Source of the DNA: Apoda limacodes
Lineage: Eukaryota; Arthropoda; Insecta; Lepidoptera; Limacodidae
Direction: 5' to 3'
NCBI GenBank assembly: GCA_946406115.1
Contig: OX291551.1
Location: 1,736,001-1,800,000, forward strand
DNA: 64,000 nt
Part shown: positions 33,801 to 48,800 of the stretch, piece after piece
Position numbering within the stretch: position 1 is the stretch's first letter
Layout of the letters: every line of letters begins with the position of its first letter
The notes under the pieces: model-generated
Databases searched by the model: none
Seen by the model: the letters and a program-made list of their open reading frames with translations, nothing else
Told to the model about the DNA's origin: nothing
Made by a program: the position numbers and the translations under genes

Positions 33801-36800
33801 TTTTACCTTCCGTGTTTTTTTTTTATAATTGAGGAGTTGCCGTAAGAATACTATACCGATAACCAAATTTAGGGCTGGCGAAGCCGCTGGCAAAAGCTAG
33901 TATATTGTAAGTATAGAAGTACGTACACATTATGAAAATAAATAATAATTTTTAAATTAAAAAAATTGTTAACTGATTGGAAAATAAGTAATAAGTAGGT
34001 TTTTATAATAATAATTTTAGATTATACAAACTATTTTTATTATTTTATTTAATATCGAATCCTACTAATATTATAAATGTAAAAGTTTGATGGATGGATG
34101 TTTGTTACTTTTTCACGCTTTAACCACTGTACGTATCGGGATTAAACTTGGCATACATATAAGTTAGGTCCTGGAATAGCATATAGGCTACTTTTAATCC
34201 CGAAATTCCCGCGGGAATAACTATAACCGAGCTTTTAACAAACTATAGCTATAGCTTGATATAGCAAATTCATTAGTCTAATTAAGGAGTAAAGCACTGT
34301 GCCAATAACCGAATTTAGGGCGGGCGGAGCCGCTGGCAAAGTCTAGTAATACAATACAATTACTATACGACCGAAACACGTTTGTCAACAAACGGTTATA
34401 CACATTGATTACTTAAAACTAGTACATAGTAAATTTTAATTATAGGTGTTATAGAATAATAAAGCTAAAACGTTTACAGTGCAGGTGTACACATAGTCAG
34501 CTAGAGGTAGTTTTTAGTTAACCTTTTTGTTTTAGTTTGTATCTACATTATTATTAGAAGCGAGATAAACAACCAACCAGTATTGTTCATTGCTGGCCAA
34601 ATGTGGTCGAGATTAGATAACATTTTATAATGTTATCTAATCTGATCTATCATCTGATGTATCTCGCACAACAACGTGTCAACTCTGGGGTCTGAAAATT
34701 TGCTGACTTGCTTCCATACAACAGCATGTTGCATGTGTTCTAAAGACACACCAATATCTTATTATCATATCATATCATATCAAAAGATGTTTAAGTTATT
34801 ATTTATAGTAATCATAATAAAAAAAGTCTTATATTGAATGCAGACTATCAGCAAAAATTTACTGCATTTTAATCGACTTGTACGGTATACCTGTGAGTGC
34901 GGCAGAGAGCCGATGGCGGCCGCGAGCCCCCGCATGAGTGCGGCGGCGGTGGGCAGCGGCAGGTGCGTCTGGTCCGCGAGCCGGGCCGCGCCCAGCAGGC
35001 ACGCCGCGTGCGACGCCGCCGCCGAGCGACATGCCTTGCAGATGTTCTGTATCGGAACAAGATCACCAAACACTTTTTGACTTTTGACAAATGTAGAGTC
35101 TAAACACGTGTGGTTATTTCGAGAAAGATGTTTATCCTACATAACTAATACGGTAAGATCTGTCTTTGTATCTATTTGGGGCATATAAAGACATCTTGGA
35201 GTGTTTTTAATCACGCAATCATACCTTAAGCATTATTAGACTTCTCACAGTGATTTTATTCAAAATAAACGGTTACTTGATATTAATTAATAATTTAAAC
35301 ACAAAAAAAAAAGTCAGCCGCCAAGCCAAGGTCACCCATCCAATGGCGCTGATACGGTTATATTATGGCTTGGCACTTGGCCGGTTTGTTATACTTTAGA
35401 GCTCACACTATATATATAAGTATTGGAAAGTTCCTGAGCGGAAGCGGAGTAAGCAACTTCTCGAGGGAAAAAAAAAAATAAAAAAATATATAAGTATATT
35501 TGTTACGTAATCCCCCATTTTAACACATATTCTATGAAAACTTCAGGCTTCATAGACACCTTAATGGACAGACAGACAGACAGCGTAGGCCTAGTAATAG
35601 GGCTCTGTTGGAACCCTTTGGGTACGGAACATTAATAACTGTTAATTTAATATAAATTACCTCTTAAGATGATAAAAATCTATATTTTCATTTTAGTCAA
35701 AAACGGTACCTTTTAGCAGATATTTAATACAAAAATTTCCATACATTTGAGTAGAAGCACATTTTTTAAATTTGATTCGTTCAAGTAGGAAATCATAAAT
35801 GACCATGGCCGCCAATGGTTTTTATTTTAAGAATTCATTTAATCCTACTAATATTACAAATGTGAAAGTTTGTATGTCTGGCTGGATATTTGTTACTGAA
35901 TAACGCTTCAGCCACGGGACGGATCGGGATGAAACTTGTCACACCTATAGATTAGGTCTTGGAATAGCACATAGGCTACTTTTTATCCCGAAAAATTCAA
36001 AAGTTCCCGCGGGAATAACTATAACCGAGCTTAAACGAACTATAGCTACAGCTTGCTATAGCAAACTTCATTACTATAATTAAGGAGTTCCACGCCGATA
36101 ACCGAGTTTTGGGGCGGGCGGAGCCGCTGGCAAAATCTAGTGTAAAATAAAACAAAATGTACAATTAACAATAAAGTTACGACACAAGTTGTTTCGTCAC
36201 ATAGCCTGTGCTGGTTTACTATCGGTTGGCCCTTTTGTTTGTGGATGACGAACAGACGTCTGTAGTGCTTCTTTTGAGTGATGGGCACTAGCCATTGAAA
36301 GTTAGGGGGAGGCATTGGCATGTAGCCTGGACATATCGAAGGCGTTCCATCGGTTCTATTCAAGTAGACTTTTAAATCGTCAGTTTAATTATAAATTTTA
36401 TAAACTTTACCACCTTTTCGTAATGATTTCCTACCGAGAAGAACCGGCAAGAAACTCAGCAGTTAATCTTTTATATTCATATTATATCATAACTACATAT
36501 TCAAATACAATATAGCCTTACACTAGGTAATAACATAATATACAATGTTTTAATTTTAAAATATAACAAATACACCAATACAAATAATTTAAGTACTAAT
36601 TCTTCTAAGCAATTTTATCATTTATGTATTCAACTTTGTAATAGCTTTTTTTCATTAAACTTTCTTTAAATATTTTTTAAATTTATTTGGAGGTAAATTA
36701 ACCACATTTTTCTATTTTCGGGTAATCGACAGACAGTTATTAAAATAAAAAGGCGGTGATAAAATATCTTATGTTTTATTTGAGTTTCTACAGAGATCAG

Positions 36801-39800
36801 TCCCGCTTACTTTTTGTGCAGTGTTGCCCCAAAACTTCGATACGGTTGGATATATCACACACATGTTCTGAAATTTTTTACTAAAAATATGTAATTTTCT
36901 ATTGCAAAATACTAATTTATCCTTATTCCTTGTATGAGTACTGTGTAGGTTACTATTTATAGCAAAAAAGTGTAAAATTTTGCGTACATACATTATAGAA
37001 GCGAAGATATATTGGCAAGGGAAAGTTAAAATATCAATTTCCCTAAATAGATGCCTAAGAAAAATTCGAGGTCTCAATTCATACATTGACCGTACTTCTC
37101 TCTTTTCAAATTAAAGACTGTATCAATATCAGCTGCCTTACCCCAAAGCAAAATGCCATAAGACATGACGGAATGGAAATAGCTAAAGTAGACCAAGCGA
37201 GCAGTGTCAACATCAGTAAGCTGCCTAACTTTTCTAACTGCATAAGCAGCTGAACTAAGTTTCCCTGCAAGAACTGAGATGTGTGGGTTCTGCTGCAATC
37301 TATTGTCAAATGTAATACCTAGAAACATTCTTGAGTCTAATAGTTCTATTTCTTTTTCGTTTAAGGATAATTTAAATGAAGAATTGCCACCTTACGGAGT
37401 GGCCGTACTGATTGCTGGTGGGTTTCCCGCGTGGCTCCGCAACTCCTAGGCTGTTACTACAGATGACAGTACTGGAGACGCTTATTGTACGGGACAAAAT
37501 GTATTATGTAGGTTGAAATAAATGTTTTTTTTATTTAGCAGCAAGGAACACCTCAATAAATATCTCAAGTGACCTGCAACGCGATGGCCGCGGCGTAAGC
37601 GAGTTGCGGCTCCTGCAGCGCGCGGATAAGACACTGCAGGCAGGGCTCCAGACACTCGTTGTGCTTCTCGATCCACTCGCACAGCTCCCCCAGCAGCAAG
37701 ATGCAAGTCTTCCTCACCGCTTGGTGAGTGTTCTCCGGCATTGACAAAATAGCTTCAATCACTTTCGGGACATACTCGTATTCTTCACTGAAAAAAAAAA
37801 AACAAGGTTCTTATTTTCAGCAAAACAACCATGTTACAATGCCGTCTTAGATCACATATTAACCTTTTGAGAGCACTTCTTACTGCAATTTAACAACAAA
37901 AGCTTCTTGTCAAAATTGTTTCAGCCATTCAAAATAACTAATGACCATGACAATCTCCGTTATCTATCATGGGTATCTAACATAAATGACAATGACAATC
38001 TCCGTTATCTATCATGGGTATCTAACATAAATGACCATGACAATCTCTGTTATCTATCATGGGTATCTAACATAAATGACCATGACAATCTCTGTTATCT
38101 ATCATGGGTATCTAACATAAATGACCATGACAATCTCTGTTATCTATCATGGGTATCTAACATAAATGACCATGACAATCTCTGTTATCTATCATGGGTA
38201 TCTAACATAAATGACCATGACAATCTCTGTTATCTATCATGGGTATCTAACATAAATGACCATGACAATCTCTGTTATCTATCATGGGTATCTAACATAA
38301 ATGACCATGACAATCTCTGTTATCTATCATGGGTATCTAACATAAATGACCATGACAATCTCTGTTATCTATCATGGGTATCTAACATAAATTACGATGA
38401 CAATCTCTGTTATCTATTATGGTTGTCTATTATGGTATTATGGACAAATTTTGTTTGATTTTGGAGACCTAACATCAATGACCATGAGAATCTCTATAAG
38501 TTTTAAAATTTTTGAGTTCCATTACTAATTTAAAAAATAAAAAGGGACACTTGAAGCCGAAGACGCCACGATTCCCCAGTCGCCGAAATAACGACGCGTA
38601 ATATCCCGTTTTAATTTTTAAACATCACAATCTCTGTTATTTATCATGGGGACCTAACATCAATGCTAAACCAAGTTTTCTACAAGCAAACAAAGTTCGG
38701 TTACAAGTTAAACCCATTTTTTTCACAAGTAAAATTTACTATTTTGTATTAGTACCTTAATGGCGGCCTTATCTGTCTTGTGCCGTCAATAGAACTTGCA
38801 TCAGTAAAAGCTACATTTCTAGTCTATAAAGCTTCCACATATATTATATAATTATCCTTCGATGGTCAAGAGGTTAAAGAACTGAAATAAACACATTTTA
38901 CGATAAAAATAAAATTGTAAGTACAAAGTGCAAGTGAACTACTAACGGCAGGATGTTTTTGGCGACGGCCTGCATCACAAACAGGGCCGCCTCGGTCTTC
39001 TCCCAGGACAGGTCAGCCTGTAGCACTGAAAACATCTGTCGGAAAACTGCTCCCGACCCAGCGATGAACACTACGTCTTTTATCAGCTCCATCACTTTTA
39101 AACGGAACTCCTGGAACGAATATGACATAGAACAGTGGATTGTTGTTTTGATCACTGCCTATCTTCCCGTTACTAAGGCTCGTGTAATCCAGCCGAAACG
39201 TCGAAAAAGGTATTTTACCAATTAGACATACGCCTCAAATCAGCAAAAAACACAAAATGTGAACATGTGTTGCACAAGCACAGAAGCTTAGTCTTAGACT
39301 AAAAAATAAATAACGAATTCAAAATATTTTTGTTTCTGAAGAAATCCACGATGGAGACGGGAGGTGTGGTGACTCACATAGAACTCGTCGCCCTCCTCAG
39401 GCAGGGTGTTGTGGTCGGGCTCGCACTGGCAGTGGCGCGCCAACGCCTCGATCAGTCGCTCCACGTGCGGCTTGAACGTGTCCGCAAGAGGCTGGTAGTC
39501 TCTCTGGTAGATCTCTTCTGACAGCCGGTACCAGAGGTTGAAGGTTATTTGTGCTACCTGGTGATATTGAGTGCTAAGTATGGGTACTGTTCTTTATATG
39601 AGTAGATAATTATATTTTATCTGTAACAATAGACAAGCAGTTCTGTTGATACAACTGATTCAGTCTATATCTTATTTTCCCGCGAAATTCTTTTACTTCT
39701 AACAATAAAATATATAAATATTACAGAGAGCAAAGGCTGTATACACGTTTGTCACTTTATAATTCGAAAATTACTTAATGAATCGATGTACTACACATAC

Positions 39801-42800
39801 CCTATATTTACTTTCGGGATTGATATAGGTTATTTATCATGAGAGTAAAACCGCAGGACACGTTTAGTCCATTTATAATCTCAAAAGTGTAAGTATTACC
39901 AACAATCCTATTATCCGACAGCACAAACAAGTTACTACATCATTATAAGCTCATGTGAGCTTTTTAGTTAAAACTATGAAACTTGGTATGAAAATTAGAA
40001 AAAAAGTATTTTAAAATTAGTAACTTTTTCGGAAAATCTTGACATGAAGGGGTGAAATGAGAGTTTGTATACAAATTATGTTATTGTTAAGGTCAATTAA
40101 CTGGCATGCATTGTCACCCTGAATGAGGCCTCAGATAATGGTCGATCCTGTACCAGGAGAGTTTTTGATTATAGCTCTTATTTATTTATTCTTCAATGGC
40201 ATCATAAGGATCGTAGGTAATAATAGTACTAACGAAACTACACTCATAAGAAAAAAAAAATCTAAAAGAAAATTAACTCGGCAAGCGCACAGTTGGATCT
40301 ACGTGACCCATGACATTTCTATCGTGCTTAGATTTATGTAAGAAGATTTTTTTTTGTTGACGATATTTTGTATAAAATGTATAACCTTTTTATTGATTTC
40401 CTTGTAATAAAACATTTAATGATAAATTTGTGTATATTTATGTAAAATCTATTATACAATTAGCTATTAAATCAAAATATAACAATGGCCTTCTAAGATC
40501 TCTTTATTCATAGATGTAACATGAATTTTCAATATAGGTTACACTGACCCAACCTCACTCTCGGTGTTACAGTTTTTCACTGCGCTGACGCCGGGTTAAA
40601 ACTTAATTAATGTTATCTGAGAATAAATAACTCAATGAATAAGCCACAACTGTAGCCAGAATGAAATTTTAATTGTTTTGAAGCGTTCAAAGTATGAAGA
40701 CTGCACACAAAACTAACAAATTGAATCTGATGATGTATTCCATGCAAGTAATAAATTGTATAATAGAAGCTTACCTCATAATCATGATGTCCTACACAAA
40801 TAAGCGTTAAGTCGAAGGCTCTCATTGCAAAATGTGTGTTCCCACAAGCCGAACTCGCCACAACCTTGTCTAAAAAGGTCTCTGCCAATTCTGTGAACAC
40901 TCTTGCATAGTTAGCTGCCTTTTCTTCCTCTTCGTGAGCAACAGCCATGTGGTAGCTTTCCTCCAGAGCTGCCACACTCTCAAATAACATTTTCTCCACA
41001 TTTTCGTCCTTGTTATTCTCCTCAAAGCAGTGGAGCAGAGCACAAACACAATCTGCAGCTGCATCATGCAAAGTGTTTATAGAATTGTAGTCCCTCAACA
41101 CTTGCAAACAGTAACCAATTATAGCATTTTGTGGAATCTCACTCATGTTAATTGCTCTCACTTGTATCCAAGATGTCATGCATTTGGTTATTTTTAACGC
41201 TACATGAGTATTTTGTGAAGATGTCATACTCTCTTTCAGAAATAATGTTACAATTTCAGAATTTGATCGCAATTCGGATTTGATGTCTTCTCTTCGATTT
41301 TCACCAAGTTTTAGACTAGTAGAGTCAATCTCTTGAGGTAATACAGTCAATATTTCTAATAAAGCAAAATCGTTAGTATTTGCAAAGGATTTTATAAGAT
41401 CGCTTACACAGTTAGGCCACGATTGCATCTGTAATGCTAAGTCAGCCAGTGCCAAGCTAAGCTGAGTGAGAATCGGACCAGCATTGGAATCTGGAGAAGT
41501 GCCTTTTAGATGGGTTATTAAGGAATCCCGCAGCGAACTAAGAGCTTCTGAAGGTAGCTCAGACAGATTGTGTTGCACTTTAGATCGCATAGTTTGAGCT
41601 GCAAAATAGCAGGAATGAACATCTTTTTTCTGCTGCAAGAGTTCATCAGCTATTTTCCACGAGTGTATCTGAAAGTAACCATATTCGTTAGTTTGCAGTC
41701 CGTTTTACAACTTCACTGCCCAACACCCTCACTTCGTTAATCAATATCTACTGGCCGTGTCGTACACAACAATTTAGTTCCGTAGTATGACAATTAATGC
41801 CAAAACATACACAACACAAATTCAAACTTAAGCTCCAAGTTATTTTATTAAAGTATATTTTTAAGCAGCAATTTTGAATCAATTTACCTATTCATTTTGT
41901 AAAATTTACAAAATCTTAGTGGTTAATCTTCTATATTTTTTATCATACACACAAATACACGAAATGCAGAAATGTGTTTGTTGTTTGTCATTCTATAACT
42001 CAGCAACGTGGCAACGAATCAAAGAGATAGTTTATGGGCCTGAAAGTCTAATTTTCGAGGGCTTCCAAGGAAACATTTTTACGCTTATTTCAAATACACC
42101 GCACCGGAGCATCCAAAAGCCAAGATTTTAGGCAAAGATATAGCTGAAAGGATAAAGATAGATGTAGAATACTTTTATCTCGATCAATTGCTCCTACGGG
42201 ATCATTATTGAGATGAACCTTCATGTTATAACCGAGTAAGTACTGGTTTAATTTAGCACATAGATAGCACAAAAGCCTAAGAAGAATAAATGTAAAAGTT
42301 TGGTTGCATCTCCTTTAATTTATCAACGGATCGACGCTGATGTTTTGGCCTAGATTGATATAGTGGTAACCACTACCAATTCTTAGAGCTACAACTATAG
42401 CTGGCTATAGCAAACTTCCTTGCTATAATAAAGGAGTTGCTGCAGGAATCCCACGCCGATATCAGAGTATAGCGCGGCCGGAGCTACGAGTAAAAGCTAG
42501 TTAAAAACAAGGTCTTACACTAAATAATTGCATAATATACAAATATGTTTTGCATACGCATAGCTCACAGTCAATTAAATTCTTATTCATCAAAATTTTG
42601 ATAATATTTTAAATTTATTCAGGGGTAAATAGTAAAAATTTTAGGAATTTAATATATGAATATTTATATTGTATTAATGCAATTGCAGAAAAGACATTTT
42701 GAAACTAACAATTCATCCTTATTCCTTCTATTAACACTGCTCACAGGAGAAAATTGTTAATTCTGTTGAGTTTTTTTTGTTTCCTCAGAACTTCGTCAGT

Positions 42801-45800
42801 TAAAAACCGATCTGGATTTTTTTAACCCTCAGATTGGTTCCATTTAAATTCAGTAAGGGTTGGTTCAAGAAGACCAGAGTTAGATGAGAAAATGTTTAAG
42901 TTGTAGAGGGAATATTTAATAAGCCCGCTGCTTCTACGCGCACGGGGGGTATCGGGGCCGAAAGAGAACCTTACCCGAGAACGGCCAATAGAGATTTAGT
43001 GCCATGGCGTCATTTACCGGAGCACACGTTGTGTTTACGAGTATTATTAAAACAATGTTTCTGCGACCGAAGCTAGACAGAAATTTTGTTCTCAGTGCAA
43101 ACCACGCTCCACCAATTCAGAAAATTTAGAATTGGATGCAGAAGTTCGAGACGACGTGTTCAACATAAACGCAGCCGCGATACGGCCGACCCAGGACATC
43201 GAGAGAACCGGAAAACATAGAACGTGTACGAGTGGTCCTGTCCACTCGAAAGCGGTGTAGTGTCTGAAATATGCCCAAAAACGTCTCTAAATCGTATTCA
43301 CACAAGGATTACATTTAAGCCTAAGAGACTGCAGTTCACTAACGCAATGCCGTAGAGATTTCCAAACCATAACATCTTTTTCTCCGATGAGGCCCAGTAA
43401 AATTTGAATGGTTATGTGAACAGACAAAATTCCAGATACTGGAGTGACACCAATCCGCAATCGAAGCACCAAAAACTGTTACACTCACAGAAAGTGACTG
43501 TAGGTGTAAGGGGTTTATTTTTTACACATTAATGTTTTTAGCAAAGCTAAGTTTTGCATACATACATTATATAAGTGTAAATATAGTTTCCTTTAATATT
43601 GAAAATATTGAATTTTATAATTTTGGCGTATTGCTCTATTTTGCAAAATAAATAGTATCAATATCAGGTGCCTTACCCCAAAGCAAAATTCTATAAGGCA
43701 TGACGGAATGGTAACAGTCAGGGCAGGGCCGGCTTTACCTATGGTGCATGGTGTACACAGGCGTAGGGTCTATAGGAGATGAGAGACACCTCCAGATAGC
43801 ATGCGTCGCTCATGGCGCCGCGCCGCCGGAGCGCTCTCAAAGACCTCTCTCAAAGAACGGATAATATGTCGCATAGGCGAGCAATTTATCATGGCAACTA
43901 AGGTGGGAAACAAGCTTGCAGCTTGCCTGATGGTAATTGGTCATCGCAGCCTAAGGACACTTGCAACACCTGGGGCATTTCTCTCACGTTGCCGACCCAT
44001 TAAAATCTAACAACTTCTTTCTTGAAGAACCCCATACTATAGTCCAAAGAGAAAACCTCGACAGGGAGCTCATTCCACAACCCAAGTATTCACGGGAAAA
44101 ATTTCTCTAAAACTGCACTGTACGTGACCATTTAGGTTCTAAGGTATGAGGATGAATTCCCTGTCAAAGGCGAGCGTTGCTATAGTAAAAAGTAGCCATC
44201 GGTATCATTTTAATCAATTCCTAAGCACTTTCTACCATAGCACCGCTCGAACACATCCTTTTATTCAAGCGGTAGAACAAAGTTAAATTTCTTTTAATTA
44301 AAATAGATTTTTACCATCTATTTCAAAAAAACAATAGATATGTCTAAAAAGCACCGACAGACTAGCTGCCCATAGTCTAATTTTTACACTATGTTGAGTA
44401 GCGCATCGATCGAATGCAACGTTGACGCTTGTGTGTTTTACTTAAATAAAATTTACAGTACCTCACCTCTTTTTGAATAGAAATGTATGTTATGTCATCA
44501 GTTTCGACAAATATTTACCTAGTTTGAACTGAATTGCAATTAAATAAAGAGTTAAGTAATGCGCCATCTACTGGTAAGTAGTTAAACTAATGTCTACTAT
44601 TGCAGAACGGATTCAATCATCTAGTGTTGCAAGTAGTGGTGGTTTAATATAGCATAAAGCAACATAAAGCACAGTGGGTATTAAATTCAAATTCAATATA
44701 ATTTATTCAGTTTAGGCTACAATAATTGAGCACTTATGAATATCACTACGCCATCGGTTCGTAAGTCTACAGGGCGGGAGACCTTGTACTGAGAAGAACC
44801 GGCAAGAAACTCAGCAAGGGCATTTCTTTTCTCCCTTTATCTTATAGCGTCCAATTAAAATATTGGAAAATGCCCTCCTTATCATAAAAGCTTTCCATTA
44901 CAAACATAAAAAACATGAAATATAAAGCACAAGCACAACATAAAAAAGTATCTAATATAAACAAAAGACAGTTTATGTATTCATCACCAAGAAATAATCA
45001 ATGTCTTACAGTATTAATAAACAAAACAAAAAAGTAAGACTGAATACTAAGAATACAAAGAAGTTTGCAAGAGCAGACCAGCCTCCACAGGCGGCACCCG
45101 TTCACGAGTATGACACATGAATCAGCCATCGCTTCGCTCAACCATGTTTTAGGGAACGTAACGACCCGACACACACGCCACCACCGCAGAGACACTTTGA
45201 GAGAGCATGACATACTTTGATAAGTGCTACGTGTAATTACTGTCGTCGAGAGTATATAAAAAAGAAAAAAAATTTAATATGTACATAGTTGATTTTTGTA
45301 CATAAGATCATTTATCTTTTTAAGACGCCAATAATTACTTTACATACTAATATACTTAATTTCACAAGAACATTCAATCAATTATAAACAGTCCTAAGCC
45401 TGGAAAGTATGAAGGAAAGTTCATTGTTTCTTTTACTTAGTTGCTCCATTTTATCGAAATAAATTCATAAACATGATAATATTCTTATAAAGCATGCTGC
45501 CTGTCAAACGAGTCCAACAGGGTAGAAGCTACGAGTAACAGTCACCGCGCTTGCTTTATTTGCACCCGCCCATTTTGCCGTAACAATTATACGGATATAC
45601 AAAATAGCATGAGCATGCTAGAAAAAAGTACGTAAAACAACATGCTTAAAAAATAAAGCATATAGAAATAGGCAAGTTATTGCCGTGTAACAATAGTAGT
45701 TGTAAGTATATAAAAATGACACTGATAATGATATTTGTACCCGTTTTAGTCAATACAAAAGTAGCCCCGAACAGAAGAGAGTGTCTGTGTGGACTGTCTA

Positions 45801-48800
45801 TAATGCTACAGAATTGTGTTGTTAAGATGGATGCAAGTATAGGAATGCGCATTTGGATTATCCAAGGTGGATATTTTTTTTATTTAGCTAAAATCTAAAG
45901 TTTTGCGATAGGTATGTTATTGTTCGCTTTTGTTAATACTAATATTAAAAGGAGGTAAAATTTGTTGTCATTTGTATAAGTCGTTAGTATCTTATTAGTC
46001 GTTAGTATCAATGTGTAAGCCTTATGTAATGAAGTTAAGTTTTAAATTTGAATAATAATGGTAGCATCCTCAGCCACTACTTCACCCCCCCCTACCGCCT
46101 GCTACGCCGGTTTCCGAACCACATTGTCATGTTACCATATCTATTGTTTTTCATATCGATTGTTTTTACAAACACTTAGGATTCGTCAGTTATGAAATAC
46201 TTTTTTTTAAATCTGGTTCTCAATGTTGATTTGTACCAAGAAGAATCTGGCAAGAAAAAAATACAAACTACCAACTACACACAATACTCCAAAATAATAA
46301 AAAATATAAAATACAAAAACGTTTTAAGCTATACAATTGTATATTGTTTCTATTTTAATTTGGTTTACCTATGCGTCCTGTAATTATCATCTTCAATCCC
46401 ATAAGTTTTTATTATTTCCATAGTCTAAAATATTGTAGTATGCTTTTTTACGAAGTTGTTGTTTATAAAAAGATTTAAAATTTACTTAGTAATATTAGCT
46501 TTTGAATATTATTAGGCACTTTGTCGTAAAAGTGTATACATTGCCCTATAAAAGAGTTATTAATTTTGTGTAGATGTGTACACAGGGAGGCAAACTCTCT
46601 CCTCAGACAGATTTTGTGAGTTTGGGATTGTCAACGATTCTCTTAGCCCGTCGTTGAAGCGTTGAGACTTTTAAAACAACAACCTTTGCCCCAAGGTGAA
46701 ATACTACTTCGCTCTGTTGATTTTTTGGATGCCAGCTTTACTTTGTCTTGAAGAAAGAGAACATGAGTATCCCGGCGAAGTCGAATTGGGAGCCACTTGA
46801 GCTTTGTCCTGATTATACAAGGTGACAATTAGAAAATTTCGTCGGTTTACCATTATTTGTTTTTTCACAATCATGCTTCAAGTGCAACAAAATGTCTGAC
46901 GCGAAAATGTTGACTAAAATCGAGCACCGCGTCGTAATTAAATTTCTGACACACTTAAAAAAACATCCACAAAGAGATTTACAAGGATTCCGCTGCTTTA
47001 TTGTCACCACTCAACAGAAGTCAAGTGAGTTAAATTAATAAAAGCGGCAGAGAAAGTATCTAAGGTGACCCTCAATCAGGTGGTTCTCTTTCTGCCACTA
47101 CAGAAGAAAACATAAAAAGGTCGAGAAACTTGTCCTCGAAATTAATAATAATAGGAATAAAGATATGTTGCAATTTATATGTGGTTATCCTTTTGACGGA
47201 GCTCTTTTGAGCCATTGTATTTGAAGATGCTTGAATAAAAATTGATTTTTTAGCAGAGTTGACCAAGGTATCCGTGGGTAGGTACTGTAGAAGGCTAGGT
47301 CCTTTTAGATACATGAAAGTGGGGCAAAACGTTAGTTAATAAGGTTGTATCAAAAGTTGGCAAAGAGAGAACTGTTTGTTTTTGAATTTGGATAGTGGAA
47401 AAGACAAAAAGATCTGTGATGCTTTTTGTTCAGTCTTTTGATAACAGTCTCTTTTTTTATTTTTTTTATTTATTATTGCATGACCTGCATATGGTTAATT
47501 ATTTTAAAGCAAAATGTAAAGCATAAACAGTAAATTTCTATATCCCCGAGTGGATGATAGGAGTGGAAGGTGTCTCACCAATAACTTTTTAGAACCGCAA
47601 CCTTGATCTAGTTTACAGTCACTCACCCCATGTAGTCTTTCAGAAATATTTAATATATAAATCACCAATGATATTAATCACCAATAATGTGGGTATTTGT
47701 AATTGGATATCAATCGAGCAGAAGATGCTCAGCACCTTGAAGGATGTCTTCATGCCAGTTAAGTTCTTGTCATTATAAAATTAATCTTTTATATGGGCAG
47801 TGCAAAGTTCAAATGAAATCAAACTTTATTTAAATAGGTTTCTAAGAACACCTTTGAATCATCAATACGATGTAAACAATGTTAATTTCTGCCAAAAAGA
47901 TCTGGCAAGAAGTTTCATTTAAAGTTATAATACAATACTTTGATAATCAGCTAAAGAGTATACAATATGTACCGAAACACTTATTTGGTAATAAAAAAAA
48001 TAAGTTAGTAAGCTACTAAAAACAAAGTCACAGTCAAACAAGTAATTTTTTTTTGTTTGTTTTTATGTAGCATAGGCGGCGCACCATGTGAAGCGTCAAA
48101 TATCGTAAATTGAGTGAAGGAAATCCGATATTTAATAGTACTAGTTGCATTAGCGCCATATCATACACATACTTACATTTACTAAATCTATCCATACAAT
48201 CCATGAATATAATATCATAATAAATATTATAAATGTGAAAGTAAATCTGTCTGTAATCTTTTCATGCTGAAACTGCTGTACCAATCAAGATGAAATTTGG
48301 CATGCAGATAGTTTTGAGTCCTGGAAAAGGACATAAGCTACTTGAAAACGTCAAGTATTATCCTAATTGAGGAGCTGCCGTTGAAATCCTACAAAATCCA
48401 AAAAAATTATAAAGATACCTGATGTTTTTTAGTGCAAGATGGGTGCCCAGAATGCTTACACCACCGCAGAAACAAACGCAAATTATTTGTTGTAAAAAGT
48501 TTTTGGAGGTTTGTGGTGAAAATCCTACCAGTGTTTTTGATTGCATCATTACCGGAAATCTGGGTTCGTTACTACGGCCCTGAGAGCAAACACAACTCAA
48601 TGCAGTGGGTTTAATAGGGTGCAGCACAAAATCGGCTGGAAAGCTCATGGCCACTAATTCTGGAACTCATAAGGGATTTTGCTTATTGAATACACCGGGG
48701 TAGTGTCCTGGGCCCTACTCTCTACCTACTATTTACGTCTGACTTATACGGTTGATACGGCTATTCATGCTGTTGACTCAAAAGCCTCTAAGGCCTCTGC

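Larger units (their letters stand above)
43893..46810 (-). mobile_element. LINE family A copy 3 (3' part), split by a 2.3 kb insertion
   Basis: The block 43893-44285 matches the 3' tail of copy 1 (8370-8735: aagaaccccatactatagtc, ggcgagcgttgctatagt). Then 46573-46810 matches the next part (8735-9005: acacagggaggcaaactc, ttttttggatgccagcttta). The intervening 44286-46572 is foreign and holds a family B-type tail at 44690-44830. Confidence 0.75.

Noticed and set aside
34616..34641. Small perfect palindrome agataacat-tttata-atgttatct
   Set aside because: It is short and AT-rich in an intron, expected by chance at this base composition.
37907..38458. 183-codon ORF with a perfect 15-residue repeat
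   Set aside because: The 45-bp minisatellite keeps any stop-free frame open. It is intronic to TNPO3, lacks homology, and is not flanked by gene signals.
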